Assembly: GCF_009601165.1 (NCBI RefSeq)
Contig: NZ_WIRE01000001.1
Span: 2,232,001-2,296,000 of the forward strand
Length of the DNA stretch: 64,000 bases
Direction: 5' to 3'
From: Alcanivorax sediminis
Lineage (GTDB): Bacteria > Pseudomonadota > Gammaproteobacteria > Pseudomonadales > Alcanivoracaceae
In this document: piece by piece, positions 16,983-25,154 of the stretch
Position numbering within the stretch: position 1 is the first letter of the stretch
Layout of the letters: each line of letters begins with the position of its first letter
Position numbers and translations under genes: made by a program
The notes under the pieces: generated by a model
Seen by the model: only the letters and a program-made list of their open reading frames with translations
Database searches by the model: none
What the model was told of the DNA's origin: nothing

Positions 16983-17026
16983 TAGTGTCTTAGGCCAACC
17001 CTGGTGGCTGCGGCAAGGAGGCCGGT

Positions 17027-17257
17027 ATGCAGTGTCCTCAGTGTGAGGAACCCATGACTCCCGGGATAGTGGAGAGTAAAACCTCATGGCTGCATCGGTT
17101 GCTGATGGGCGCCGGGCGGTTGAAACCGTTGTACTTCAAGGCATCATCCCCCGGCGCGAAGAAAGAAGTGGTATTGCAAAATGGCTCGCTTGCCCAAGCT
17201 TGCAAGTGTGCCATTTGCGGTACGCTAATCGTCATACCTTCCCGTCGCAGAGGCTGA
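17027..17257 (+). CDS. Small zinc-ribbon protein
   Basis: This 76-residue protein has two CxxC pairs, MQCPQCEEPMTPG at the N-terminus and CKCAICGTLIVIP at the C-terminus, likely to bind one zinc. It resembles the DUF6487/PF20097 group of small zinc ribbons. GCAAGGAGGCCGGT gives a strong ribosome-binding site before the ATG. Its length and the placement of the cysteines suggest a complete domain. Function is unknown. It lies downstream of sseB in the same orientation and is convergent to the MpaB-like gene. Confidence 0.7.
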   Translation: MQCPQCEEPMTPGIVESKTSWLHRLLMGAGRLKPLYFKASSPGAKKEVVLQNGSLAQACKCAICGTLIVIPSRRRG

Positions 17258-17296
17258 TGTTATTCCGGTAATCCGGCGGCGCAGGTTCTTTCGGGT

Positions 17297-17326
17297 AAAA
17301 AAAGGCAGTGACGGTGGCCGCTGCCC
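17297..17326 (-). terminator. Intrinsic terminator of the MpaB-like gene
   Basis: Read on the minus strand, an imperfect stem (GGCAGCG with CACTGCC) is followed by seven T residues. It is about 35 bp past the stop of the oxygenase gene. Confidence 0.65.
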
Positions 17327-17361
17327 GTTCTCCTGTGGGTGGTAAGCGCTTTGCGCCCCTC

Positions 17362-18720
17362 TCAGGCAGCAGATTCCCTGGTGGTAGGGTTGTACTGGTT
17401 GGCATCGGAGGTGTACTCGGCATGGCCGTATTCCACCAGTAACTCCTTGATGCGTTTCACCAGCACTTTATCCGCCATCCTGTTGACGACAGGGATATCC
17501 TGAAGGATCCGGAATGCGGTCAGCCGTGGCAGGATGAACAGGTTGCCTGCGGAGAACAGGGCGTAATCCAGCAGGTGCGGTTCCACTCCCATCTCTTTCG
17601 CCTTGGATTTGTCCTTGCGGCCGAGGAAGGCTTCTGTGAAGAAGACTTTGGAGTAGCTGCGCTCCACAGCATTGTGAAGCTTGTTGAAAACCGATTTGGT
17701 CTTGGGGCGATACACCGACATCGTGGCACGGGTCAGTTCTCCACAGGTTTCGTGGTCATAGCCCTCGCGCAAGGTCCCTGAGTAGGTAAGCATGGTGTCG
17801 ATGATGTCCTGCGCCCTGGCAGGCAGCAGCTCTTCCGGCAATCCCAGAAGAAAGCATTCGTAGCGGGACAACTCGACAATCGCACGTTCCTGGCGGGTAA
17901 ACTCGGTGCGGCCTTTACGCCTGGCCTTGAAGGCGGTCAGGTAAGCGGGCATGGTCCCGGCAGGCATCTGGTCCACTTGGGGGATCGGTATACCGTAAAC
18001 GGCAGGGTCCCAGGGTCCGCCTTTATCAGGGGTACAGCGTTTCAGAATATTGAAACGCACCATGGAGTGCATCAGGCGCACCATGGCTGCGGCCTTGAAC
18101 CCGGGGCCAAAACGCTCCAACGCACCGGGCAGCGTGGCGGTGGTAAAGAAACTGGATGTCTCATTAATGCGCTGGTTCACCGATTCGTTGGCCAGGGTGC
18201 CGGTGATGGCCATTGGCAGGCCTGAGTACTTGTTCATGAAGGTGGCGACAAAGGCGCCCCGGATCACATAGGGGGCCAGGTTGGCCATCTGGTTACGGCT
18301 CAGGCGCGCCCCCTCACGTACCAGCGCCATGTCTACCCACTCAGGGGTGTCCTCCATGGCCTGGATGAAATCCACCAGTTCCTTTGGCGGGTTCTCAACG
18401 GCATCAAGACCTTCATCGCAGGCCTTTTTCAGCATGGTGATCAGGTTGCGAAATCCATACTCCGGCATCAGTGCCGCGTAGGCATCGGCAACCACATCGC
18501 CGAGCAGGGTGTAGGCGCGGGCGCGTTCCACTTTTTCCCGGTTTGCCAGAATGTCCGGGCGGAATTTATCGGAAAATCTGCTCGGCAGTGCACTGCGAAC
18601 ATTGATGTCGTCAGTGAATCGCTCCGGGGTGGCATCAAAATCGATGTCGCCATAGAGGGAGGGGATCAGGGTTTTCTGTGCACGCACCTTTTCCCAGAGT
18701 GCATCCAGAGATTTCGACAT
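17362..18720 (-). CDS. MpaB-type oxygenase (DUF2236/latex-clearing family)
   Basis: This protein of 452 residues resembles the haem-dependent MpaB/rubber-oxygenase catalytic domain family (PF09995). Recognisable parts are GRNxMANLAPYVIRGAFVATF (about 135-160, here SRNQMANLAPYVIRG), VRLMHSMVRFNIL with a candidate haem-ligand His (about 215), and the long helical C-terminal half with ELSRYECFLLGLPEELLPA. No signal peptide is seen. Known members cleave C=C bonds of polyisoprene or prenyl chains; the substrate here is unknown. The ribosome-binding site GAGG is 6 bases before the ATG. It is probably transcribed alone, with a terminator at 17297. Confidence 0.7.
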   Translation of the reverse strand: MSKSLDALWEKVRAQKTLIPSLYGDIDFDATPERFTDDINVRSALPSRFSDKFRPDILANREKVERARAYTLLGDVVADAYAALMPEYGFRNLITMLKKACDEGLDAVENPPKELVDFIQAMEDTPEWVDMALVREGARLSRNQMANLAPYVIRGAFVATFMNKYSGLPMAITGTLANESVNQRINETSSFFTTATLPGALERFGPGFKAAAMVRLMHSMVRFNILKRCTPDKGGPWDPAVYGIPIPQVDQMPAGTMPAYLTAFKARRKGRTEFTRQERAIVELSRYECFLLGLPEELLPARAQDIIDTMLTYSGTLREGYDHETCGELTRATMSVYRPKTKSVFNKLHNAVERSYSKVFFTEAFLGRKDKSKAKEMGVEPHLLDYALFSAGNLFILPRLTAFRILQDIPVVNRMADKVLVKRIKELLVEYGHAEYTSDANQYNPTTRESAA

Positions 18721-18866
18721 TGTGACCTCAGCGTTAACCCGGGTTTATAGGGCATACATAGCGTTTACGGTGCCGGGCTGGCAATGACTGAAAGTGGTCA
18801 CATGGGAACTGGTGGGTTTTTGGCCCGGAATGACGGGAAAAAGGAAACAGGGGAGGGGAAAGTGTT

Positions 18867-18887
18867 GAGCCACGAGCTACGCTCGGC
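18867..18887. repeat. Short heptad array
   Basis: Units GAGCCAC, GAGCTAC and GCTCGGC lie in 7-bp register, followed downstream by GGGAAACC and GGGTTTTT, which recall the centre of the mirror elements at 791 and 58861. It has few copies and is more degenerate than the other arrays. Confidence 0.4.
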
Positions 18888-19040
18888 TGGATAGGGAAAC
18901 CTCAAATCGTTCCCGGGTTTTTAGGCTAATGGAAACGCCTCCCCAATCGTCGTGTTCAGCGACATGCAGAATCTGATACCCCTGCAGGAACGTAGCGCAG
19001 CGGAGTAACGCACGCAGTGCGGCCCGAGGGGCAGCGAATA

Positions 19041-19066
19041 AAGCGAACAAGTTGGCTCTCCTGCAG
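19041..19066. repeat. REP-like unit
   Basis: ACAAGTTGGCTCTCCTGCAGC is nearly identical to the unit at 58971-58991, which has TCTTCTGCAGC at the same place. It is the right half of the GCCAACAAGTTGGC palindrome; the left half is degraded here (GCGAACAAG). Confidence 0.6.
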
Positions 19067-19103
19067 CATGCCTCGGCGTCGTGCCCAAAATCCAAACGCC
19101 CAA

Positions 19104-19138
19104 GTAAAAAAAAGCCTGGCCATCAAGGCCAGGCTGCT
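19104..19138 (-). terminator. Intrinsic terminator of the aldolase/HD operon
   Basis: The stem AGCCTGGCC/GGCCAGGCT with a 5-base loop is followed on the minus strand by eight Ts. It lies about 33 bp past the stop of the HD-domain gene and has a complete intrinsic-terminator layout. Confidence 0.85.
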
Positions 19139-19139
19139 T

Positions 19140-19174
19140 TTGAACTTCGAACCTCGAACCTCGAACCTCGCTAC
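19140..19174. repeat. Heptad array at the HD gene 3' end
   Basis: Units TTGAACT, TCGAACC, TCGAACC, TCGAACC and TCGCTAC are in exact register, including three identical copies. The last unit includes the stop codon of the minus-strand HD gene, so the array starts within that gene's final codon and extends to the terminator. Confidence 0.85.
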
Positions 19175-19776
19175 TGGCTTTTCTCCTGTTCTTCCATCGC
19201 TGCCTTGTAGAGCGACTTGCGGGGTTCGGAGAACACTTTGCGCAGCATGGGCTCAAAGTACTCCAACGGCAGGATTTCGCCTTCCGGCTGGAATGCCGGG
19301 GCATCGTACTTGCTGACGAATTCCACGGTCTGTTTGAAGTGTGGGTGATCCTTGTAATTGTCGCGCAGGTTGCGATCCATGCCGAGATAATGGAAAAAGT
19401 AGTAGCCCTGGAAGATGGCGTGGTGCTTCACCATCCAGTGGTTGGCTTCACTCACAAAGGGTTCCAGCAAAACAGCGGCCACGTCGGCGTGGTTGTAGGT
19501 GCCGAGGGTATCGCCGATGTCATGCAGCAGGGCGCAGACTACGTATTCGTCGTCTTTACCGTCACGATGGGCAAGCGTGGCCGTTTGCAGGCAATGCTGA
19601 AAACGGTCGATCTGGAAACCGCCAAAATCTCCCTGCAGCAGGCGCAGATGATCCATGATGCGGTCGGCGAGCCCATGGCGGAAATCACCGAAGCTGTCAG
19701 CGATGATTTTCCAGTCTTCGGCGGTACCGTCTTTCATGTGCTGGAATTCAGCACGGGGCTGGCTCATGTCATTCAT
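19171..19776 (-). CDS. HD-domain phosphohydrolase/oxygenase-like protein
   Basis: The protein has 201 residues. The HD core has candidate metal ligands in FQHCLQTATLAHRDG (about 58-72), CALLHDIGDTLGTYNHADVAA (about 81-101) and MVKHHAIFQGYYFFHYLG (about 114-131). This arrangement resembles the small HD proteins related to PhnZ/myo-inositol oxygenase rather than the nucleotide-cleaving HD proteins, but the reaction is not known. GGGAGAG lies before the ATG at 19776; a second ATG at 19767 is possible. It follows the class II aldolase gene with a 32-bp gap and is probably in its operon. Confidence 0.7.
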   Translation of the reverse strand: MNDMSQPRAEFQHMKDGTAEDWKIIADSFGDFRHGLADRIMDHLRLLQGDFGGFQIDRFQHCLQTATLAHRDGKDDEYVVCALLHDIGDTLGTYNHADVAAVLLEPFVSEANHWMVKHHAIFQGYYFFHYLGMDRNLRDNYKDHPHFKQTVEFVSKYDAPAFQPEGEILPLEYFEPMLRKVFSEPRKSLYKAAMEEQEKSQ

Positions 19777-19808
19777 GATTGCTCTCCCGAGTGTTGTTAT
19801 GTGATGGA

Positions 19809-20594
19809 TTAATCTGCGTAGCCCGGATTGACACGATCCAGTTTGCGCAGCAACCCCGGCCAGGCCAGCTTGCCACCCATACCCTTGGTTACCTGATCCG
19901 CCTGTTGCTTGATGGTATCCACAATGCCGGCAGGAATAGGCGTTAGGGCACGATTGCCTGCCAACGTGGCTACCTGAATCTCACAGGCACGCTGCAGGAT
20001 GAACATGTTCAGGAAGGTATCTGCCACCGTGCTGCCAACAGTAAGCAGGCCATGGTTGCGCAGGATCATGAAGTTGGTGGTGCCCAGATCTGCCTGCAGA
20101 CGGGCCTTTTCGTCCTCACGCAGGGCTACGCCTTCGTAGTCGTGGTAGGACAGGTTGGACAACGGGAACAAGCTTTGCTGGGACAGGGCCAGCAGGCCGT
20201 CCTGTTGTGCAGAGACGGCGACGCCCTCGGTGGTGTGGGTATGCATCACACAGTGGGCATCTTCACGCACCGCATGTACGGCGCTATGAATGGTGAAGCC
20301 GGCCGGGTTGATGTCGAAATCATTGGGGTCGAGCTTGTTACCGTCCTGATCTACGCGCACCAGGCTGGAGGCGGTGATTTCATCGAACATCATGCCGAAG
20401 GGGTTGATCAGGAAATGATGCTCAGCACCGGGAATTCGCGCAGACAGATGGGTAAAGATCAGTTCGTCCCAGCCGTACAGGGCCACCAGCCGATAGGCGG
20501 CGGCGAGATCAACACGCAGTTGCCATTCTTCTGCGCTGACCTGGCTTTGGCGTGAGGGAATGCTGGCTGGGTCCAGTTGCACCTTGCTGTTCAT
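19809..20594 (-). CDS. Class II aldolase/adducin family protein
   Basis: This 261-residue protein has the class II aldolase fold. HLSARIPGAEHHFLINPFGM (about 49-68), HAVREDAHCVMHTHTTEG (about 105-122; the HTH pair are zinc ligands) and ILRNHGLLTVG (about 177-187; third zinc His) are visible. Substrates in the family range from sugar phosphates to short hydroxyacids. It is divergent from a Crp/Fnr-type regulator gene (87 bp gap) and followed by the HD gene, which suggests a small regulated catabolic unit. GAGAGCGA precedes the ATG. Confidence 0.82.
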   Translation of the reverse strand: MNSKVQLDPASIPSRQSQVSAEEWQLRVDLAAAYRLVALYGWDELIFTHLSARIPGAEHHFLINPFGMMFDEITASSLVRVDQDGNKLDPNDFDINPAGFTIHSAVHAVREDAHCVMHTHTTEGVAVSAQQDGLLALSQQSLFPLSNLSYHDYEGVALREDEKARLQADLGTTNFMILRNHGLLTVGSTVADTFLNMFILQRACEIQVATLAGNRALTPIPAGIVDTIKQQADQVTKGMGGKLAWPGLLRKLDRVNPGYAD

Positions 20595-20680
20595 GTTCGC
20601 TCTCCGGTTTCGTTATTGGTATTTCTTGAGTGTAGGCCCGGGAGGCTTGGCAAGACTGTCAACAAGTTTACAATTGACGG
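20595..20680. promoter_or_regulatory. Divergent promoter region aldolase / Crp-Fnr regulator
   Basis: The 86 bp between the two divergent starts must hold both promoters. Minus-strand TTGACA (within TTGTTGACAGTC) is a likely -35 element for the aldolase operon, but no -10 at standard spacing stands out. The close spacing suggests that the regulator controls this operon. Confidence 0.4.
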
Positions 20681-21379
20681 ATGATTGATGTCGTCGAAGT
20701 GTTACGGGCCTGCCCTCTGTTTGCTGGCTTCCCGGATGTGGCCATTAGCGAGGCCGCGCCCCATGCCCGCGTGCGCCGGTTTGGCAAGAATGAGGCCGTC
20801 TACGAAAAGGGCGAGCCTCAGGTTTGGCTATGCGTTATCGCCTCAGGAATGGTACGGATCCATTCGGTGAATGCTCAGGGGCGCGAGGCCATGCTGATCG
20901 TGCTGGACCAGGGGGCCTGGGTAGGTGATGCCGTGTTTGCGCCGGGTGCGGGCAGGGTTTACGGTGCCACCGCGCATACGGATGCGGAGATTGTGGAGCT
21001 ACCCGGGGAGTTCTTCCGGGGCCTGATGGCGCGTTATCCGCAGAGTTATCCGGTGGTACTGGACTGTATTAGCCGTCGGCTTTGGTCGGCCATGACATTG
21101 ATTGAGGAGGATGCTCTGCGTGGAACCCTGACACGCATTGGCCGGCGTCTGTTGTTTCTCTGCGATATCCAGCGTGGCGGAGGCAAGGCGGGGGCGGGCC
21201 CGGTGACCATCGCGCTAACCCGTGAGCATATCGCCAACATGATGGGCATGACCCGCCAGGGCGTTCATCAAACCCTGAAACGGTTCCAGGACGAAGGGTT
21301 AATCGAGCTTGGTTACGGCTTTATTACCGTGACAGATGAGCAGGCCCTCTCTGCGTTTCTCGATACCTCGCTTGACTGA
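20681..21379 (+). CDS. Crp/Fnr family transcriptional regulator
   Basis: The protein has 232 residues. An N-terminal cyclic-nucleotide-binding-like beta-barrel (CPLFAGFPDVAIS, EAVYEKGEPQVWLCVIASGMVRI, GAWVGDAVFAPG) is followed by a dimer helix (about 125-145) and a C-terminal winged helix with LTREHIANMMGMTRQGVHQTLKRF (about 177-200) as the recognition region. The cAMP-pocket residues of Crp and the N-terminal cysteines of Fnr are not evident, so the effector is unknown. It is divergent from the aldolase/HD genes, which it probably regulates. No good ribosome-binding site precedes the ATG. Confidence 0.85.
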   Translation: MIDVVEVLRACPLFAGFPDVAISEAAPHARVRRFGKNEAVYEKGEPQVWLCVIASGMVRIHSVNAQGREAMLIVLDQGAWVGDAVFAPGAGRVYGATAHTDAEIVELPGEFFRGLMARYPQSYPVVLDCISRRLWSAMTLIEEDALRGTLTRIGRRLLFLCDIQRGGGKAGAGPVTIALTREHIANMMGMTRQGVHQTLKRFQDEGLIELGYGFITVTDEQALSAFLDTSLD

Positions 21380-21873
21380 AGCTGCACTCTCGGGGCACAG
21401 GGGGCTGATGTTAAAACTGTTGCCCGCATCTGGATGATGAAAATGGCTATTATTCAGGTGGTTATGGTAGGCCCTGGCCACGTGGCTTGGTTTTCTTTTA
21501 TTTCGCAACACTAAAATACCGGATTTTATTCATTCCTTTCATTCTGGCCTAATTCGTACGGCTATCAAAATTAATCCGTAAAAACATTTTTATACGCCAC
21601 CAATTAATACCTTTGGCTATTTTTAATATAAGAAACGCTCCGTTCTCCTTTTTAATATAGCGAATACGTAATCGAAAACCGTTGACAGGTTTTAAGTTGA
21701 ATTCATTAGACGGTTTGCGTCACATTTTAACGAAAGCCCCATGGATTGGGAGTTTCTTGGCCGCTAGCATTTTCCCCAGTCGTTAAGGCTAAGAATAAAT
21801 TCTTAATACTCATGGGCGGTCATCAGGGAGGTGCTGTCTCAACTTGCATAAGGAGAATAATCAGGAATAAGAG
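21380..21873. other. AT-rich intergenic region
   Basis: These 494 bp have no plausible gene. Composition drops sharply toward AT from about 21490 to 21840 compared with the surroundings. I see no tRNA, repeat array or clear terminator. AAGGAGAATAATC lies upstream of the lyase gene start and marks the end of the region. The composition suggests that the lyase gene and its leader came by transfer. Confidence 0.5.
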
Positions 21874-22752
21874 ATGTGTTCTTTATATAAAACGCTGATT
21901 TTTATTTTTACGCTCAATGCTATTGGTTGTGGTGGATCAGATACCCCTTCGGCTATTTCAGATCCCGACAGTGGTAGCACGAGTCTTGAAACCTCGTCGG
22001 AAGAGGGCAAGCAGTCAGACGACAGTGAGATCCCGGTCGACAGTTCTTCGCAACCTGGCTCCGGCAGCACGGATACCGCCGCGGCGGAGGATAAGTCCTA
22101 CAAAGATGCCTTCATTTCGCCATTCTCAACCAGTGTTCACCAGTACGAAGTCACAGATGGCGTCATTGGTAAAGAAACTATCTACACCGATGAGCTACTG
22201 ACCTTTCCGGAAACCGAGTACTTCTATTTTCAAGACAGCTCTCTGGTTTATGAGTTGACGAGAGAAGGGGAGCCCAAAAAGCGCTCTGAGTTGCGCCAGT
22301 ACCCGGAGTGGGGAGTGGCCAACAAAAACAGCATGATAGGCACCCTGCAGCTTTCTTCCTCACCGCTTAATGAGTACACCTGGATGCAGTTGCATCGCAA
22401 GGAGTCGTATTCGACCAGGCCCCCGCTTCGATTGACCTGGGCCAAGGCGCAGTCCATTGACGGTAGGGTGTATCAGGACTATCTGGTGGCTGTTTTCTAT
22501 CATGAGAATGGCGGCTACAAGAAAGTGCCGCTAATGCCGCGTCCCGATGGAGACATGGTCACAGAGTTACGCACGTACAATCATCAGGTGTTCATTACGA
22601 TTAATGGCAACCTGCTTCACGTGGAAAATGTGGCGGACTGGGCTGGTTACAAGTGCTACTTCAAGGCGGGTCTCTATCTTTCTGGCAGTGAGCCTGCTGA
22701 AGGCCAGGCCAAGGTGAAGATGTCCGCTCTTTCGTTTGATATCGAGGGTTAA
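21874..22752 (+). CDS. Polysaccharide lyase family 7 (alginate lyase-like) lipoprotein
   Basis: This 292-residue protein has a lipoprotein signal with NAIGCG (Cys19), a Ser/Asp-rich linker to about residue 75, then a PL7-like beta-jelly-roll. The three PL7 signatures are present: RSELR (137-141), QLH (172-174; usually QIH or QVH) and YFKAGLYLS (262-270; usually ending in Q). They contain the expected catalytic Arg, Gln, His and Tyr. Alginate or another uronic-acid polymer is the likely substrate, cleaved by beta-elimination at the cell surface or in the periplasm. It stands alone with an AT-rich upstream region. The family call comes from motif resemblance only. Confidence 0.75.
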   Translation: MCSLYKTLIFIFTLNAIGCGGSDTPSAISDPDSGSTSLETSSEEGKQSDDSEIPVDSSSQPGSGSTDTAAAEDKSYKDAFISPFSTSVHQYEVTDGVIGKETIYTDELLTFPETEYFYFQDSSLVYELTREGEPKKRSELRQYPEWGVANKNSMIGTLQLSSSPLNEYTWMQLHRKESYSTRPPLRLTWAKAQSIDGRVYQDYLVAVFYHENGGYKKVPLMPRPDGDMVTELRTYNHQVFITINGNLLHVENVADWAGYKCYFKAGLYLSGSEPAEGQAKVKMSALSFDIEG

Positions 22753-22830
22753 TGAGACTGAGAGTGATTAGTCCACCCTTGCCGTTTCGGGATGGACAGG
22801 AGGTGCTTGCACTTCCGCTGTGACAAAACA

Positions 22831-22868
22831 AAAAAGGCCGCACCCGGAAACGAGGCGCGGCCTTTTTT
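22831..22868. terminator. Bidirectional terminator, lyase / metG
   Basis: AAAAAGGCCGC and GCGGCCTTTTTT form a stem with flanking A and T runs on both sides, between two convergent genes. It can serve both strands. Confidence 0.88.
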
Positions 22869-22891
22869 GTCATCATATTCCCCGGTGGGAT

Positions 22892-24934
22892 TTAGCGCAC
22901 TTCCATCCCGGGTTGGGCGCCATTGTCAGGAGACAGGATGTAAATGTCTTCGCCTCCCGGCCCGGCGGCGAGCACCATGCCCTCGGAGACCCCAAACTTC
23001 ATTTTGCGCGGCGCCAGATTGGCGACCAGTACGACCAGCTTCCCTTCCAGGTCTTCCGGCCTGTATTTGGGCTTGATACCGGCAAATACATTGCGCTCAC
23101 CGAGTTCGCCAACGTCCAGTGTCAACTGAAGCAGTTTGTCTGCCCCTTCTACATGAGCGGCCTTGGCGACACGGGCTACACGCAGCTGCACCTTGAGGAA
23201 ATCATCGATGCTGATGGTGTCGTCTTTCTCCGCCGCAGGCTGCGCGGGGGCCTTGGCGGGCTTGTCGGCTGTTTTACTGCTGGCGGGTGCGTCTTTGGAT
23301 TTTGAGTCCTCCAGCATGGCTTCAATCTGTTTCATGTCGATACGGCCGAGCAAAGGCTGGAACTTGGCAATTTCGTGGTCGAGCAACAGGGATTCTGCAT
23401 CCTGCCAAGTGAGAGGCGCCACTTGCAGAAAAGCCTCAGCGCGTTCGGCAAGGGCCGGCAGGACGGGCTTGAGATAGATCACCAGCAGGCGGAATACATT
23501 GATGGCCGTGCTGCAGATGGCCAGCACTTCCTGCTCTTTGCCTTCTTCCTTGGCCAGGGCCCAGGGGGCTTTTTCGGCGATGTAACCATTGGCGTGATCG
23601 GCCAGCGCCATGATCTCGCGCATGGCCTTGCCGAATTCCCGTTGCTCATAGAATTCAGCGATACGCGGCGCGGCTTCCTGTACTTCGCGAACCAGCATCT
23701 GGTTGTCGAGGTCGGTGCTGAGCACACCACCAAACTTCTTCACGAAGTTGCCGGTGCGGCTGGCGATGTTCACCAGTTTGCCGACCAGGTCTGAATTTAC
23801 CCGCTGGGCAAAGTCTTCGAGGTTCAGGTCGAAGTCGTCCACCCGGCTGGAGAGTTTGGCGGCAAAGTAGTAACGCAGGTATTCCGGACTCATGTGATCC
23901 AGATAGGTGCGTGCCTTGATAAAGGTGCCGCGGGACTTGGACATCTTGGCGCCGTTAACGGTGACAAAACCGTGGCTGTAGATGGCGGTGGGTTTGCGCA
24001 GCCCGGCACCATCCAGCATGGCGGGCCAGAACAGGCCATGGAAGTTGATGATGTCCTTGCCGATAAAGTGGTATAGCTCGGCGTTGGAATCCTTGCCCCA
24101 ATAATCGTCGAAGTTAAGACCTTCGCGTTCGCAATAGTTCTGGAAGCTGGCCATGTAGCCAATTGGGGCATCCAGCCACACGTAGAAGTATTTGCCAGGG
24201 TAGCCTGGAATCTCGAAGCCGAAGTAGGGCGCTTCTCGCGAGATGTCCCAGGGCTGGAGGTCTTCAATCCACTCCTGCAGTTTGTTGGCGACTTGCTCCT
24301 GCAGTGCACCGGAACGGGTCCATTCGCGCAGCAGTGTTTCGAACTTGGGCAAGTCGAAGAACAACTGGGTGGTTTCTTTCTCTACCGGAGTCGCGCCGCT
24401 CACGGCAGAATAGGGATCGATCAGGTCTGCAGGCGAGTAAGTGGCGCCGCAGACTTCACAGTTATCGCCGTACTGGTCTTCTGCTTTGCATTTGGGACAG
24501 GTTCCCTTGACGAAGCGGTCTGCCAGAAACATCCCTTTTTGTGGATCATACAGCTGCGTGATCTGCTTCTCGATAATGTAACCAGCGTCCTTGTTACGCT
24601 GGAACACCATTTCGGACAGGGCACGGTTTTCCGGACTGTGTGTGCTGTAATAATTGTCGAACCGGATCTGGAAGTCGGCAAAGTCCCGTTCGTGGTCGGC
24701 TTTGACCTGGGCGATCTGTTCCTCCGGTGTCACGCCATTTTCTTCTGCCTTGAGCATGATGGCGGTGCCATGAGCATCATCGGCACAGACGTAGGTGCAG
24801 TTCTGGCCGCGGAGTTTCTGGAAGCGAACCCAGATATCCGTCTGGATGTATTCGAGCAGGTGTCCCAGATGGATTGGACCATTGGCGTAGGGCAGGGCGC
24901 TGGTCACCAGAATCTTGCGTGGCGTGTCACTCAT
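22892..24934 (-). CDS. metG: Methionyl-tRNA synthetase
   Basis: MetRS (680 residues) charges tRNA-Met with methionine. The class I signatures are [12 protein letters not shown] (about 14-25, HIGH type) and KMSKSRGTF (about 330, KMSKS). A zinc knuckle [18 protein letters not shown] lies near 145-162. An anticodon-binding helical domain follows. After a Lys/Ala/Pro linker comes a C-terminal tRNA-binding (Trbp/EMAP-II-like) domain from about 575, with [19 protein letters not shown]. The length matches the long, dimeric E. coli-type enzyme. The start ATG has only a weak ribosome-binding site. It is transcribed alone and divergent from the hybrid kinase. Confidence 0.97.
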   Translation of the reverse strand: MSDTPRKILVTSALPYANGPIHLGHLLEYIQTDIWVRFQKLRGQNCTYVCADDAHGTAIMLKAEENGVTPEEQIAQVKADHERDFADFQIRFDNYYSTHSPENRALSEMVFQRNKDAGYIIEKQITQLYDPQKGMFLADRFVKGTCPKCKAEDQYGDNCEVCGATYSPADLIDPYSAVSGATPVEKETTQLFFDLPKFETLLREWTRSGALQEQVANKLQEWIEDLQPWDISREAPYFGFEIPGYPGKYFYVWLDAPIGYMASFQNYCEREGLNFDDYWGKDSNAELYHFIGKDIINFHGLFWPAMLDGAGLRKPTAIYSHGFVTVNGAKMSKSRGTFIKARTYLDHMSPEYLRYYFAAKLSSRVDDFDLNLEDFAQRVNSDLVGKLVNIASRTGNFVKKFGGVLSTDLDNQMLVREVQEAAPRIAEFYEQREFGKAMREIMALADHANGYIAEKAPWALAKEEGKEQEVLAICSTAINVFRLLVIYLKPVLPALAERAEAFLQVAPLTWQDAESLLLDHEIAKFQPLLGRIDMKQIEAMLEDSKSKDAPASSKTADKPAKAPAQPAAEKDDTISIDDFLKVQLRVARVAKAAHVEGADKLLQLTLDVGELGERNVFAGIKPKYRPEDLEGKLVVLVANLAPRKMKFGVSEGMVLAAGPGGEDIYILSPDNGAQPGMEVR

Positions 24935-25154
24935 GAGAACGGGGTCATTTATCCGGCAAAAGGGCCGCCTATGATACGGGGACAGCGGGGCTTTTTCATC
25001 CTGTCCCGGCAGTCATCTGATTATGGCTGCCGCTGGTAGAGTCATGGGCTACATTTGACGGGCTGGCTGGTATGAATCCTGCTGCGCTCCGGTGCAACTG
25101 AATCAGGATAAAAAACCCACATAATCCGCTTATAGCTGTAGGGGAACACGGGGA

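Larger units (their letters stand above)
18721..19170. other. Repeat-rich intergenic region
   Basis: These 450 bp hold no gene. They contain short heptad units at 18867-18887 (GAGCCAC, GAGCTAC, GCTCGGC), a REP-like half near 19041-19066, an intrinsic terminator at 19104-19138 and a clean heptad array at 19140-19174. The part nearest 18720 should contain the promoter of the MpaB-like gene, which I cannot place. Confidence 0.55.
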
